From positions 62,001 to 126,000 of the forward strand of contig AGIG01000028.1 of assembly GCA_000227525.2 (NCBI GenBank): a stretch of DNA of 64,000 bases. The letters are read 5' to 3'. This document shows positions 9,141 through 19,264 of this stretch, one piece after another; the first letter of the stretch is position 1, and each line of letters starts with the position of its first letter. The notes under the pieces are model-generated. The model was not told the DNA's origin, did no database searches, and worked only from the letters and a program-made list of their open reading frames with translations. The position numbers and the translations under genes were made by a program. Source of the DNA: a gamma proteobacterium HIMB30. Its GTDB lineage: Bacteria; Pseudomonadota; Gammaproteobacteria; Pseudomonadales; Litorivicinaceae.

Positions 9141-9994
9141 ACGACGGACGAAGTCCCGAGAACCAGGACGAACGATCCTGGTTCGATCGTTTGGCCAGCG
9201 TCATCTCTGGTGAAGCTGAAAATAAACCTGAATTGATTGATGAGCTGCGTGATGCCAAAGAGCGTGGTTTATTTAATCAGGAAACTCTCGCAATTCTTGA
9301 AGGCGCTCTCGCCGTGAGTGACATGCAAGTGCGAGAAGTCATGATCCCCCGTACACAAATGATTGCAATTCGAGCCGATGAGCGCCCAGAAGAGTTCTTG
9401 CCGAGAATCATTGAATCTGCGCACTCCCGCTTTCCGGTGCTTGGGGAACAGCCGAGTGAAGTGCTCGGTATTCTCCTCGCAAAGGACCTTCTCTCATTTT
9501 TAATCAGCCAAGATCTTGAACGATTTGAGATCAAGGAAGTGGCTCGTCCGGTTCGACGTGTTCCTGAGAGTAAACGGCTTGACCAACTACTGAAGGAGTT
9601 TCGTGATAATCGTGCGCACATGGCTGTCGTCATCGATGAATACGGTGATGTCGCCGGGCTCGTGACGATCGAAGATGTGCTTGAGCAAATTGTTGGTGAG
9701 ATCGAAGATGAGCATGATCACGACGAGGATCTGAATATCCGCCACCAGGCGAGCGGTGCGAGCCTGGTCAAAGCGATGACTGAAATTGATGATTTTAACG
9801 AAGAGTTTGGCACCAACTTCGCGGATGACGAGTTCGATACCATCGGCGGTCTCGTCACACATGCTTTTGGTCATCTTCCAGCGCGCGGCGAGACAACCAC
9901 GCTCGGTCATCTCAATTTCGTTGTCTTAAACGCAGACAGTCGACGGATCCGCTTGCTTGAAGTCCGGCCACATGGGTCTGACGCCTCTCACTAA
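9137..9994 (+). CDS. corC: CorC/HlyC family CBS-domain protein (YbeX)
   Basis: Protein of 285 residues with two CBS domains (from MIPRTQM, about residue 70, to VIDEYGDVAGLVTIEDVLEQIVGEIEDE, about 165-195) followed by a CorC_HlyC transporter-associated domain. In enteric bacteria YbeX/CorC has been linked to Mg2+/Co2+ efflux with CorA; more recent work links it to ribosome biogenesis with YbeY. It has no membrane segment, so it is probably cytosolic or peripheral. The ATG overlaps the ybeY stop (ATGA), and the end overlaps lnt by 23 nt. Exact role here is inferred from context. Confidence 0.93.
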   Translation: MNDGRSPENQDERSWFDRLASVISGEAENKPELIDELRDAKERGLFNQETLAILEGALAVSDMQVREVMIPRTQMIAIRADERPEEFLPRIIESAHSRFPVLGEQPSEVLGILLAKDLLSFLISQDLERFEIKEVARPVRRVPESKRLDQLLKEFRDNRAHMAVVIDEYGDVAGLVTIEDVLEQIVGEIEDEHDHDEDLNIRHQASGASLVKAMTEIDDFNEEFGTNFADDEFDTIGGLVTHAFGHLPARGETTTLGHLNFVVLNADSRRIRLLEVRPHGSDASH

Positions 9995-11438
9995 GCACAG
10001 CATTGCGATTGGTGCCGGAATACTCGGCACACTTGCATTTGCCCCCTTTAATTTTTGGTGGCTCGGGTTAGTCAGTCTTGCTGTCTGGATGTGGCTTTCC
10101 ATCAAGCATCCGAGCTTCTCCATCGGCCTGTTTTACGGACTTGGTCTTTTTGGTTCTGGGGTCTCATGGATCTCTGTCAGTATGACTGAACATGGAGGCG
10201 CGTCATTTTCACTGGCCTTCATCATGACCACCATCTTCGCGGCGGGACTCGCGATCTTTCCGGGGCTTGCGTCCTGGGGGTATGCAAGCTGGCAGCAACG
10301 ATGGTCCACGGCAGTTGGCAAAGTGTGTTTATTGACGGCTTGCTGGGTCACGATGGAGGCTTTCCGCAGTTGGTTTTTAACTGGATTTCCATGGCTTTTA
10401 TTCGGTTACAGTGCACTTGGAACACCATTTGAAGGCTATCTATCGTGGATTGGCGTATTCGGTGTGTCTGCTGTCATTACTATGACAGCAGGGGGGCTCG
10501 TAGCGAGTCTCCTGGATCGACGGCTTACTCCGTTGATTATCCCCGTTCTCTTGATGATAACCGGTCCGATTTTAAACGCTCAGTTTGAACCCAGGGAGGA
10601 ACAAACACAGGCAACCCGCGTCGCCCTTTGGCAACCGATGATCGCACAATCAGAAAAATGGAAACCTGAGTTTCGTGAACGCATTCTTGAGCAACATGTG
10701 GTCAACGGGCTCCCACCGGATGTCGATGTCATCATTTGGCCTGAAACTGCATTACCAATGACTGAATCACAAGTGAACTCAGTTTTACCGGATTTAGATT
10801 TGATGCTTCTCTCCAACACACAGACGTTGATCACCGGTGTTCTAGGTCAACGTGAAGGTCGATATACCAATCGTCTGATCACGCTTGGTTCAGGGCAAGG
10901 AGCCTATGACAAAACGCGACTCGTTCCCTTCGGTGAATATGTTCCACTGGAATCGATGTTGCGAGGCTTGATCGCGTTTTTCGATTTACCCATGTCAGCA
11001 ATCGTTCCCGGAGGCCAACAGAGTCTATTAACTCATGGTCAGATTAGGATTGGCGCGTTAATTTGTTACGAAATCGCCTATGCCGGCCAGGCTCGGAGGG
11101 TAACTGAAGATGCGAACGTCATCTTGACCGTTTCGAATGACACCTGGTTTGGCGACTCCATCGGGCCCGATCAACATCTGCAAATTGCTCAAATCCGTGC
11201 ACGCGAACTCGGTAAACCAGTGATCAGAGCCACGAATGACGGGTTAACCGCATTTATTAATGCTCGCGGCCAAGTCGAACAAATTCTCCCAAGATTCGTG
11301 TCTGCTGTTCTCTCTCACACGGTCATACCAGCAACCACCGTGACACCCTATTCAAAAGCTGGTGAAGCGCCATTGATTATCTTTTTGATCGTGATCCTAA
11401 CGCTCACCCGACGAAACGAAGCATTCAACTCAAAATAG
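9972..11438 (+). CDS. lnt: Apolipoprotein N-acyltransferase
   Basis: Inner-membrane enzyme that adds the third acyl chain to the N-terminal Cys of lipoproteins, the last step of lipoprotein maturation before Lol export. About five to seven hydrophobic segments fill residues 10-205. A periplasmic carbon-nitrogen hydrolase domain follows, with the catalytic triad Glu258 (WPETALP), Lys314 ([12 protein letters not shown]) and Cys365 (LICYEIAY). One more membrane segment lies at the C-terminus. The start is ATG 9972 (MGLTPLTK), 23 nt inside corC. Length (488) is normal. It is the last gene of the miaB operon; clients in this window include RlpA and LptE. Confidence 0.96.
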   Translation: MGLTPLTKHSIAIGAGILGTLAFAPFNFWWLGLVSLAVWMWLSIKHPSFSIGLFYGLGLFGSGVSWISVSMTEHGGASFSLAFIMTTIFAAGLAIFPGLASWGYASWQQRWSTAVGKVCLLTACWVTMEAFRSWFLTGFPWLLFGYSALGTPFEGYLSWIGVFGVSAVITMTAGGLVASLLDRRLTPLIIPVLLMITGPILNAQFEPREEQTQATRVALWQPMIAQSEKWKPEFRERILEQHVVNGLPPDVDVIIWPETALPMTESQVNSVLPDLDLMLLSNTQTLITGVLGQREGRYTNRLITLGSGQGAYDKTRLVPFGEYVPLESMLRGLIAFFDLPMSAIVPGGQQSLLTHGQIRIGALICYEIAYAGQARRVTEDANVILTVSNDTWFGDSIGPDQHLQIAQIRARELGKPVIRATNDGLTAFINARGQVEQILPRFVSAVLSHTVIPATTVTPYSKAGEAPLIIFLIVILTLTRRNEAFNSK

Positions 11439-11524
11439 AGGGGTTTTTTCACAAAACGCCTTACAGTACGGCAACCGAAACGCTATTCTTCATGTTTTTC
11501 CACTCGAAGGATCATCTAGAGCTC

Positions 11525-13993
11525 ATGGAGCGCGATTACCAACCTCAGGTCATTGAACCGGAAATCCAGCAGCACTGGGAATCAGAGCAGACATTTAAAA
11601 CATCAGAAGACCCGCAAAAACCGAAATTCTATTGTCTCTGCATGTTTCCCTACCCTTCGGGCAAACTCCACATGGGTCATGTTCGCAACTACACCATTGG
11701 CGATGTGATCAGCCGCTTTATGACCATGAGCGGTTATAACGTGTTACAGCCAATGGGCTGGGATGCGTTCGGCATGCCGGCTGAGAATGCGGCAATTAAA
11801 AACCAGCGACCCCCCGCTGCCTGGACCTACGACAACATTGACCACATGCGTGGTCAGCTGAAACGCCTTGGTTTTGGATATGACTGGGACCGTGAACTGG
11901 CAACCTGCACGCCAGATTACTATCGCTGGGAGCAATGGCTCTTTACCCGCATGGTTGAGAAAGGGCTCGCATATCGCAAAAAAGCGCGCGTGAATTGGGA
12001 CCCTGTCGATCAAACGGTGCTCGCCAATGAGCAGGTCATTGATGGCCGCGGTTGGCGCTCGGGTGCACTTGTCGAACAACGTGAAATTGATCAATGGTTT
12101 ATCCGGATTACGGATTACGCCGATGAATTACTCGATGATTTGGATTCTGTTGATTGGCCCGAGCAGGTCAAGACGATGCAGAAAAACTGGATTGGGCGAA
12201 GCCAAGGTGTGGAATTTAGTTTTGAGCGTAAAGGCTCTACAGAACGACTCGAGGTCTACACAACACGCCCGGACACCATCATGGGAATCACCTATGTGGC
12301 AGTCGCTGCGCAGCATCCCATTGCTCAGCAAGCAGCTGCAGCGAATCCAGATGTTGCTGCCTTCATCGAGGAGTGCACAAGCATGTCAGTCGCAGAAGCA
12401 GATCTTGCGCAGGCTCCAAAGAAAGGCATGGCAACTGGCGAATCTGTGATCCATCCGATCACAGGGGAAGATGTTCCAATCTGGATCGCTAATTTTGTGT
12501 TGATGGATTACGGGTCTGGCGCTGTCATGGCAGTCCCAGGTCATGATCAGCGTGACTGGGAATTTGCGACGCAATATAACCTACCAATCAAACCAGTCAT
12601 TCAGCCGATGACTGATGACCCTGAATACGACCTCAGTCAGCAAGCATGGTGTGAGAAGACTGGAATCACGATTAATTCGGGCCAGTTTGATGGCCTGAAC
12701 TTCAACGATGCATTTCAAGCAGTCGCCAACGCACTCGAGGGCATGGGAATTGGCCGCATCACAACCAACTACCGTCTCCGTGACTGGGGTGTTGGGCGTC
12801 AGCGTTACTGGGGATGCCCGATTCCCGTCATTCATACAGACGAAGGATTAAAAACCGTTCGTGATGAAGATCTGCCGGTGACCTTACCCGAAGACGTCGT
12901 AGTTGATGGTTCAGGCAGTCCATTGGTCGGTCGTCGTGATTTCGTTGACACCATTGATCCAGACACGGGCCGTGCCGCAACGCGTGAAACAGACACCTTC
13001 GATACATTTATGGAATCAAGCTGGTACTACGCTCGATTCGCAAGCGCTTTTTCGAATCATGCAATGCTCGATAAAAACGCCAACTATTGGTTGCCTGTCG
13101 ATCTCTACATCGGCGGCATCGAGCATGCCATTTTGCATCTCCTGTATGCACGCTTCTTTCACAAGGTGTTGCGTGATCTCGATCTTGTCGAGAGTGATGA
13201 ACCATTTAAGAAACTGCTCACACAGGGCATGGTGTTAAAAGATGGTTCAAAGATGTCCAAATCCAAAGGCAACACGGTCGATCCACAAGAACTCATCGAT
13301 CAATACGGTGCTGATACCGTTCGTTTATTTACGATGTTCGCAGCGCCACCTGAGCTTTCTTTGGAGTGGTCTGACGATGGTGTGGCCGGCGCACATCGAT
13401 TCTTGAAGCGCGTCCATACCCTGGTCAGTGAGCACATCACTGAAGGTAACCACTCGATGTCTGGGGAAGTTAACCTCGACACCTTGTCAGACGCAGCGCG
13501 AGATGTTTATCGGAAACTCCACGAAACCATTGCAAAAGTGTCTGATGATATTGGACGTCGTTACCATTTCAATACAGCGATCGCGTCAATCATGGAACTC
13601 ACCAACAGCGTAATGAAGTTCAGCGCGCAGACAGCATCGGACTGGCGCGTGCGTTCTGAAGCCATCGAAGCAATCGTTGTCCTGCTGTCACCAATCACGC
13701 CACACGTGACTGAACATCTATGGTCAAATCTTGGTCACAGTCAATCACTGGTCGATGTCACCTGGCCCAAAGTTCGGGAAGATGCTTTGGCGCGTAATAC
13801 ACTGACACTGGTGGTGCAAGTGAATGGAAAACTCAGAGGCCGAATTGAAGTGGCGGCAGATGCCGATAAAGATTTGATTTTGACCATGGCTCGCGATGAG
13901 CCCTCTGTTGCAAAATTCCTTGAAGGAATGATCGAGAAAAAAGCGATCGTTGTTCCCCAAAAACTCGTGAATTTAGTGGTAGCGCCAGCATGA
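11525..13993 (+). CDS. leuS: Leucyl-tRNA synthetase
   Basis: Class I aminoacyl-tRNA synthetase charging tRNA-Leu. The HIGH motif (HMGH, residues 49-52) lies in [19 protein letters not shown]1 editing domain with TTRPDTIMG follows, then KMSKS (KMSKSKGN, from residue 576) and an anticodon-binding C-terminal region. Length (822) is close to that of other bacterial LeuRS. ATG 11525 (MERDYQPQ) fits family starts; the open frame extends to ATG 11492 without homology. GAAGGA lies 12 nt upstream. It overlaps lptE by ATGA, as in the conserved leuS-lptE-holA order. A tRNA-Leu gene is also in this window at 55273. Confidence 0.98.
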   Translation: MERDYQPQVIEPEIQQHWESEQTFKTSEDPQKPKFYCLCMFPYPSGKLHMGHVRNYTIGDVISRFMTMSGYNVLQPMGWDAFGMPAENAAIKNQRPPAAWTYDNIDHMRGQLKRLGFGYDWDRELATCTPDYYRWEQWLFTRMVEKGLAYRKKARVNWDPVDQTVLANEQVIDGRGWRSGALVEQREIDQWFIRITDYADELLDDLDSVDWPEQVKTMQKNWIGRSQGVEFSFERKGSTERLEVYTTRPDTIMGITYVAVAAQHPIAQQAAAANPDVAAFIEECTSMSVAEADLAQAPKKGMATGESVIHPITGEDVPIWIANFVLMDYGSGAVMAVPGHDQRDWEFATQYNLPIKPVIQPMTDDPEYDLSQQAWCEKTGITINSGQFDGLNFNDAFQAVANALEGMGIGRITTNYRLRDWGVGRQRYWGCPIPVIHTDEGLKTVRDEDLPVTLPEDVVVDGSGSPLVGRRDFVDTIDPDTGRAATRETDTFDTFMESSWYYARFASAFSNHAMLDKNANYWLPVDLYIGGIEHAILHLLYARFFHKVLRDLDLVESDEPFKKLLTQGMVLKDGSKMSKSKGNTVDPQELIDQYGADTVRLFTMFAAPPELSLEWSDDGVAGAHRFLKRVHTLVSEHITEGNHSMSGEVNLDTLSDAARDVYRKLHETIAKVSDDIGRRYHFNTAIASIMELTNSVMKFSAQTASDWRVRSEAIEAIVVLLSPITPHVTEHLWSNLGHSQSLVDVTWPKVREDALARNTLTLVVQVNGKLRGRIEVAADADKDLILTMARDEPSVAKFLEGMIEKKAIVVPQKLVNLVVAPA

Positions 13994-14511
13994 TGAATCG
14001 ACGTGCATTTTTAACACTGTCCGCGGCAGGATTTTTAACTGGATGCGGTTTTAGGCTGCGCGGTACTGGGCCAGCAATGGGAAAGCTTCCTGACTCATTA
14101 AAAATTCAAACAACCGATCCCTATGCACCGATGATCCAAAACATTACGCGCCAACTGAATGATCAGGGTACGGATGTGGTGACGTCGGGCTCGGTTCCGA
14201 CGCTGACACTCAGCCTTCCAGTGCTCACAGATCGCGTGCTTGGACCGGTGTCAGGTGGCGATCAAACAGAGCTTGCGCTGGAGATAACCTATCGTCTTGT
14301 CAGCGAAGATCTCGTTCTCTTGATACCAGATAACAAGGTCCGAGCAACGCTCATTTATGTTGACGGTGGTGCCGATACCTCAGCGGAAGACCAACGCGTG
14401 GCTCAGTTAAAACGAAGTCTCGAGCAGGAGTTACTCCGTCAAATCGTGCCATCAATTCGTGTTCGATACGAACAGGCGCTCAAGCAAACAGATACCCCGA
14501 AGGCAGATTAA
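13990..14511 (+). CDS. lptE: LPS assembly lipoprotein LptE
   Basis: Outer-membrane lipoprotein that forms the plug of the LptD translocon delivering lipopolysaccharide to the cell surface. The signal peptide ends at the lipobox LTGC with Cys19 as the lipidation site, followed by the family's GFRLRGTG. Length (173) is normal. The start ATG 13990 overlaps the leuS stop (ATGA); the next codon is also ATG. The n-region contains an RR-x-F-L sequence resembling a Tat motif (see findings). Assignment rests on the GFxLRG pattern and on the leuS-lptE-holA order. Confidence 0.92.
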   Translation: MMNRRAFLTLSAAGFLTGCGFRLRGTGPAMGKLPDSLKIQTTDPYAPMIQNITRQLNDQGTDVVTSGSVPTLTLSLPVLTDRVLGPVSGGDQTELALEITYRLVSEDLVLLIPDNKVRATLIYVDGGADTSAEDQRVAQLKRSLEQELLRQIVPSIRVRYEQALKQTDTPKAD

Positions 14512-14514
14512 TCG

Positions 14515-15534
14515 ATGGCCGTCAAAGCGTCCGAATTTGATGGCCGTCAATGGAGTTCGGGCCTGCCTCCTGTCACCGCTTTATTGGGTGATGAACCTTT
14601 TTTTATCAGCCGAACCGGTGACTTGTGGCGGAAGATAGGCAAAGACCAAGGCTTCACTGAACGATTGGTACTGGACCAAACAGAATCCGACCTTGCTAAT
14701 CGACTGTTGAGCGAACTCGATGCCTTGTCGCTATTTGCTGACCGGACACTGGTCGAACTGCGACTAACGAAAACAACGCTTGATCAATCGTTACGCGAAG
14801 CACTCGACCGCTGGACCCAAAACCCACCTGATGACAAACGGCTTTTGATTAGTGGTCCAAAACTTGGAAAACGTGAAACGTCCAGCAATTGGCTTCAGAC
14901 TGCAGCAGTGATTGAGGCAACCACAGTACCGGCTTATCAATTTGCGAAGTGGCTCGATACTGAATTGGATTCACATCAAATTGTGATGGATCCAGAGGCA
15001 AAATCCGCTGTTCAGATGCATACTGAAGGTAACTTATTGGCCGCTGGTCAAGTGATTGAACGACTCAAACTGATTCAACCTGATCTGATTGAAGGGCAGA
15101 GATTATCGCTCGATCAAGTGCTCAACGTCCTAACACAAAGTGCACGTCACACGGTCTATGACCTGGTTGATCTGGCCATGAAGTCAGATGTGCCGGGACT
15201 GAACCGCTTGACCGATCTATTGAAAGCTGAGGGCGTAGAGGCCATGAGCGCACTTTGGGCAATTTCTCGAGAACTCGATATTCTGCTACAGATTCGATAC
15301 CGATTGGATCAAGGCGAATCAGTGAACCAAGCGATCGGTTCATTGCGAGTCTGGCGCTCACGCGAGGGTTTAGTTCGTGGTGCGGTGAATCGACTGAGTC
15401 TCATGCAATTGAGAAAACTCTTAACGCTCTGTCATGACACCGACCGAACCATCAAGGGTGCAACCCAAGAGCCCGCTTGGTCCATGATCAAGGATATTTT
15501 ACTCGGCTTTGCTGGCCATCCGATGACTCGCTAA
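14515..15534 (+). CDS. holA: DNA polymerase III subunit delta
   Basis: Delta subunit of the clamp-loader complex, which opens the beta sliding clamp during replication. The 339-residue protein shows the expected N-terminal AAA+-like fold (TALLGDEPFFISRTGDLWR near the start) and the C-terminal collar helices (LMQLRKLLTLCHDTDRTIKG). Sequence similarity in this family is low, so the call also leans on the conserved leuS-lptE-holA order. It starts 3 nt after the lptE stop. The 3' end overlaps the convergent lipB by 36 nt, where Pseudomonas genomes have lipA instead. Confidence 0.92.
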   Translation: MAVKASEFDGRQWSSGLPPVTALLGDEPFFISRTGDLWRKIGKDQGFTERLVLDQTESDLANRLLSELDALSLFADRTLVELRLTKTTLDQSLREALDRWTQNPPDDKRLLISGPKLGKRETSSNWLQTAAVIEATTVPAYQFAKWLDTELDSHQIVMDPEAKSAVQMHTEGNLLAAGQVIERLKLIQPDLIEGQRLSLDQVLNVLTQSARHTVYDLVDLAMKSDVPGLNRLTDLLKAEGVEAMSALWAISRELDILLQIRYRLDQGESVNQAIGSLRVWRSREGLVRGAVNRLSLMQLRKLLTLCHDTDRTIKGATQEPAWSMIKDILLGFAGHPMTR

Positions 15535-16143
15535 ATTTAATAACTGTTGCCTGAACTGCTGGCTGAGTTGGTCACACACCTGATCAATCGCAACAGTTGC
15601 AATGCAGTCAGACAGTTGTGTCACCTCAAGACCCTGATAGCCACATGGATTGATCCTTGAAAAAGGCTCAAGATCCATGGACACATTCAACGCCACGCCG
15701 TGGTAAGAAACCCCATGTCGAATTCTGAGACCCAAACTCGCTATCTTCCGATCTCCGACGTAGACGCCAGGCGCGTCTGAACGTGCCTGAGAGGAAACTC
15801 CGTACGACGCCAATACTTTGATCACCGTATTCTCCAGAAGACTCACAAGATCTCTGACGTTAAGTGAAAAGTGTCGCATTGGGACCAGGGTGTAGAGAAT
15901 CACCTGACCCGGGCCATGATAAGTGACTTGCCCACCACGATCAGATTGGACAATCGGTATATCTCCAGGGTTTAGAACATGTTCGGCCTTGCCAGCCTGA
16001 CCCTGTGTAAATACTGGCGAATGTTGGACACACCAAAGCTCGGCACGCACCCCACCTTTGAGGACTGCAATCTGATCCTTCATAGCTTGATGGGTTTGCT
16101 GGTAGGACTCGACCCCGCGATCAACAATGATGACCTCTGTCAT
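15499..16143 (-). CDS. lipB: Octanoyl-ACP:protein octanoyltransferase
   Basis: Transfers octanoate from acyl carrier protein to lipoyl domains of 2-oxoacid dehydrogenases and GcvH, the first step of protein lipoylation. Key motifs are RGGQVTYHGPGQ (residues 69-80), Lys133 (RKIASLGLRI) and the acyl-thioester Cys167 (NPCGYQGLEV). The start is ATG 16143, sharing one base with the ybeD stop (TGATG); a GTG one codon upstream is possible. Length (214) is normal. LipB needs LipA to insert sulfur, but lipA is not beside it here. Confidence 0.97.
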   Translation of the reverse strand: MTEVIIVDRGVESYQQTHQAMKDQIAVLKGGVRAELWCVQHSPVFTQGQAGKAEHVLNPGDIPIVQSDRGGQVTYHGPGQVILYTLVPMRHFSLNVRDLVSLLENTVIKVLASYGVSSQARSDAPGVYVGDRKIASLGLRIRHGVSYHGVALNVSMDLEPFSRINPCGYQGLEVTQLSDCIATVAIDQVCDQLSQQFRQQLLNLASHRMASKAE

Positions 16144-16424
16144 CACAAAACCATATGCACTCGACCTGTTGCCTTGAGGTCTTGGTGAAGATTCTTCAGT
16201 TGTTCTTCGCTTTCAGCAGTGATTGAGAATCGAAAACTTTGATATTTCCCATTCTTACTCGCGATTACTCGTAATTGATCGGCTTGATAGCCTTCGCAAT
16301 GACGGCTCACGATTTCTTCCAGAATCGTGACGAACCCGTCATGCGTATCAGCAACAACCGAGATATGGTAGTCCTCGCAAGGGAATTGAATAGTCGGTTT
16401 TTCAGGTTGTTGTTCGTTACTCAT
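16143..16424 (-). CDS. ybeD: DUF493 family regulator YbeD
   Basis: Small (93-residue) ferredoxin-like protein of the YbeD/DUF493 family, cytosolic and resembling the ACT-like regulatory domain of other enzymes. Visible family features are FPCEDYHISVVADT in the first third and SKNGKYQSFRFSITAESEEQL in the second half. It is almost always found beside lipB and dacA, as here. The start is ATG 16424 (MSNEQQP), 8 nt inside the transaminase gene; an extension to 16445 is not supported. Its biochemical role is not established. Confidence 0.93.
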   Translation of the reverse strand: MSNEQQPEKPTIQFPCEDYHISVVADTHDGFVTILEEIVSRHCEGYQADQLRVIASKNGKYQSFRFSITAESEEQLKNLHQDLKATGRVHMVL

Positions 16425-17250
16425 GGTGATGCAACCGCTCATCATAGGCTGCCTGAAGCGCCATAAAGGCTTGGGTCAGTTGACCATTGCCGACTTGTCC
16501 GCCCGGATCAAGCTCAACAATCGGCATCAATCCACGAGTCGAGCTAGAGACAAATACGCCATCGGCGTCAGGCAGGGAGTCGACGTGGATGGGCTCTTCA
16601 ATGACATTCAAACCAATCTGCGAGGCCATCTCGATCACAAGATGACGAGTAATACCCGGCAGGATCAGATCGCTCAACGGTGGTGTCATGAGCGACTGCC
16701 CTCGAATCACAAATACATTCGACGTTGACGCCTCAGTCACCAAATGGTCACGATGCAAAATTGCTTCGTGGGCACCACTGGCTCGCGCTTCTTGCATTAA
16801 CAGTACATTGCCAAGCAACGACACCGATTTAATGGAATTGCGACGCCAGCGAATATCGGGACGGACGATCGCTATCGATGGCTTTTGTGAAACTGCTGCG
16901 AATTCGCTGATTGTTAAAAAAACAGTGGGTGAGATTTTTGATGGAAATGCGTGATCACGAGCAGCAGCTGCTCCTCGGGTGACTTGTATGTAAATTTTGG
17001 CATCCAACAATCCGGCTTTTTCGGTCAACTGATCGACACCAGCAAACACATCATCGACTGAGACTGATAACCCGATTGCATCGAGACTCGACTGGAGGCG
17101 CGCTTGATGAAGTGATTTCGCACGAATACGACCGTCAACTCGAGCCATCACCTCGTACACCCCGTCACCAAAAAGGAAACCACGATCCATTGGTGAGATC
17201 TTCGCCTGTTCGATCGGCATCATCGTGCCATTGAGGCAACACCAGGTCAC
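16417..17250 (-). CDS. dat: D-amino-acid transaminase (class IV, PLP-dependent)
   Basis: Fold-type IV aminotransferase of 277 residues. It resembles D-alanine aminotransferase more than IlvE: DRGFLFGDGVYEV near residues 22-34, the PLP lysine in SIKSVSLLGNVL, the cofactor-phosphate segment TEASTSNVFV, and SSSTRGLMPIV. It would interconvert D-Ala + 2-oxoglutarate and pyruvate + D-Glu in the cytosol. The start GTG 17250 overlaps the dacA stop (GTGA) and the end overlaps ybeD by 8 nt. Coupling to dacA, whose product releases D-Ala from wall peptides, supports the D-amino-acid assignment. A branched-chain or 4-amino-4-deoxychorismate role is less likely but not excluded. Confidence 0.85.
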   Translation of the reverse strand: MTWCCLNGTMMPIEQAKISPMDRGFLFGDGVYEVMARVDGRIRAKSLHQARLQSSLDAIGLSVSVDDVFAGVDQLTEKAGLLDAKIYIQVTRGAAAARDHAFPSKISPTVFLTISEFAAVSQKPSIAIVRPDIRWRRNSIKSVSLLGNVLLMQEARASGAHEAILHRDHLVTEASTSNVFVIRGQSLMTPPLSDLILPGITRHLVIEMASQIGLNVIEEPIHVDSLPDADGVFVSSSTRGLMPIVELDPGGQVGNGQLTQAFMALQAAYDERLHHHE

Positions 17251-18410
17251 GCAAATAGTCTCAGGACAAAATCGATCATGCGCTTAAAAAAACCACCTTC
17301 GGGAACGGCTTCAGCAACAGCCACAGGCGATTCAGCAAGAATCCGTTCGCCAAGCATGATCTTGACATTTCCAACGATCGCGCCTGCTTCAAGCGGTGCA
17401 TCAAGGGTGTCAGGGGCGTCTAACGTCGCCTGAATCGCTGACTCACGACCAAGTGGCAACGTCACATACAGCGGCTCAGTTGGTGCGAGCTCGACCATTT
17501 CAGATTCGCCAAACCACACCTTTCGCGCACTTTCAGGTAGCGGTTGCCCTGCCGCGAAGACTGTCTGACCACTGAAATAACGGAAACCATATTGCAATAG
17601 CTTCGTGGTCTCTTGTTCACGCGCTTTTTCACTGGCGGTACCCATGACAACCGAGATCAGGCGGAATCCGTCACGCTCCGCACTTGCAACTAAACAATAC
17701 CCCGCTTCTTCAGTGTGCCCTGTCTTTAACCCGTCGACACTTGGATCACGGAATAACAAGCTGTTTCGGTTCGCCTGCTTGATGCCGTTATAAGTGAAGT
17801 TCTTCTCTTTATAAATCGCATAGGTCTCTGGGAAATCCGCAATGGTGCGAGCCGCCAATATTCCCAGATCTTTGGCTGTGGTGTAGTGCCCCTCCTGAGG
17901 GAGACCGGTGGAATTCTTAAATTGCGTGTTTGTCATGCCAAGACTGACTGCCGTTTGATTCATCACATCAGCGAAGACATCTTCAGAACCCGCAATATAT
18001 TCGGCCACAGCGACGCTTGCGTCGTTACCCGACTGGATCACAATCCCACGCAGTAAATCTTCAAGCCGGACTTCCGTTCCTTCACGGATAAACATCCGCG
18101 AGCCACCGGTTTTCCAGGCTTTAATACTCACTGGTACCTTGTCATCGAAGCTTATCCGTCCCTCAGCAATTTCGCGCTCAGCAATATAAGCAGTCATCAT
18201 TTTCGTCAGGGAAGCAGGTGGTAGTGGTTGATCTGCATTCTGTTCGACTAGGACTTCACCGTTGGTGGCGTCAATCAGCAAATAGCCAGTGGCTTGCAAT
18301 TGAGGCGCTGCAGGAATCGGTGGTCCATTACCGAGCGCCTCAGTGAGCGGCACATTCGCTCGGGCCGTCAAACTCAACACACATGCCAGGGCAATCCAAA
18401 AAAGACGCAC
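17247..18410 (-). CDS. dacA: D-alanyl-D-alanine carboxypeptidase (PBP5/6 type)
   Basis: Periplasmic low-molecular-weight penicillin-binding protein that removes the terminal D-Ala of peptidoglycan pentapeptides. It has a signal peptide (residues 1-18, ending TARA), catalytic SxxK at Ser67-Lys70 (SLTK), SxN at Ser127-Asn129 (SGN) and KTG in GLKTGHTEEAGYC. A beta-rich C-terminal domain ends in a predicted amphipathic anchor (FFKRMIDFVLRLF). Length (387) is normal. The start is GTG 18410, with GGAGAG upstream. It lies in the rlpA-dacA-dat-ybeD-lipB series on the minus strand. Confidence 0.97.
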   Translation of the reverse strand: MRLFWIALACVLSLTARANVPLTEALGNGPPIPAAPQLQATGYLLIDATNGEVLVEQNADQPLPPASLTKMMTAYIAEREIAEGRISFDDKVPVSIKAWKTGGSRMFIREGTEVRLEDLLRGIVIQSGNDASVAVAEYIAGSEDVFADVMNQTAVSLGMTNTQFKNSTGLPQEGHYTTAKDLGILAARTIADFPETYAIYKEKNFTYNGIKQANRNSLLFRDPSVDGLKTGHTEEAGYCLVASAERDGFRLISVVMGTASEKAREQETTKLLQYGFRYFSGQTVFAAGQPLPESARKVWFGESEMVELAPTEPLYVTLPLGRESAIQATLDAPDTLDAPLEAGAIVGNVKIMLGERILAESPVAVAEAVPEGGFFKRMIDFVLRLFA

Positions 18411-18433
18411 TCTACTCTCCTTGCTTCATTCCA

Positions 18434-19264
18434 TTATTTTGCGATTAATCGCTGTGGTGACCAACCAAGTGCCACCAATTGCTCAAATACTTCGCGCTCA
18501 ATACTCAAATCTATTTTTGGCAGTACTTGCACCCGGAATAAACCAGATCCATTGGGTTCGACCCGGATGGTGGCCATTTCACTGGTAACCACCTCACGAA
18601 TCTGATCAGCAACCTTTTGCGCTTGGATCTCTGTAGATACTGCCGTCACCTGCAAAATCGCTTGCGCGGGCTCTGCAAGCGGATTGGCGATCAAAGCCGC
18701 GTCAGAAGTCGGCACACTTAATACTTCATAGCTGACTTGGGCTGTCCCTTGATCAGAAAAACCCAAACGCTTCGCCGCGGCCCAAGACAAATCAAGCACT
18801 CGATTTTTTTTGAATGGTCCACGATCATTGACTCGCACAATCAACGACTGATTATTCTCGAGATTAGTCACACGAATCCAGGCAGGAATCGGCATACTGG
18901 TGTGTGCTGCCGTGAATTGAAACATGTCAAATGGCTCTCCAGAAGAAGTCAGTTGCCCATGAAATTTCCGCCCATACCAACTCGCAACTCCAGTCTCCGA
19001 AAAGCCAGGGCTCACAGCAGCAATTGTGTATGTAACTCCATCGACCTCGTACGATTCAGGATTTCCATATTGCGAGAGCGGTTCAGGCTTTGGTTCGGGC
19101 TCTGGTAGTTCGTTCACGTCAACCGAAGCAATCAACGGTGGACCATCTGGAACTTCCTCTACAACGAGCACGTCTTCGGCCGGTTGAGCTCCACCAATCC
19201 ACTGTTGGATTGACGCACATCCGCTAAGAAAAAACGGAATTAATAAGAGACTAGTCCGAATCAC
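18434..19264 (-). CDS. rlpA: Septal-ring lytic transglycosylase RlpA
   Basis: Outer-membrane lipoprotein that cleaves glycan strands lacking stem peptides at the septum. It has a signal peptide with lipobox LSGC (Cys16), a double-psi beta-barrel domain (GVASWYGRKFHGQLTSSGEP to VRVNDRGPFKKNRVLDLS) and a C-terminal SPOR domain (about residues 200-276) that binds denuded peptidoglycan. The start is GTG 19264, overlapping the mltB stop (GTGA). Length (276) fits. The context with mltB, rodA and mrdA matches the conserved cell-shape cluster. Confidence 0.95.
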   Translation of the reverse strand: MIRTSLLLIPFFLSGCASIQQWIGGAQPAEDVLVVEEVPDGPPLIASVDVNELPEPEPKPEPLSQYGNPESYEVDGVTYTIAAVSPGFSETGVASWYGRKFHGQLTSSGEPFDMFQFTAAHTSMPIPAWIRVTNLENNQSLIVRVNDRGPFKKNRVLDLSWAAAKRLGFSDQGTAQVSYEVLSVPTSDAALIANPLAEPAQAILQVTAVSTEIQAQKVADQIREVVTSEMATIRVEPNGSGLFRVQVLPKIDLSIEREVFEQLVALGWSPQRLIAK

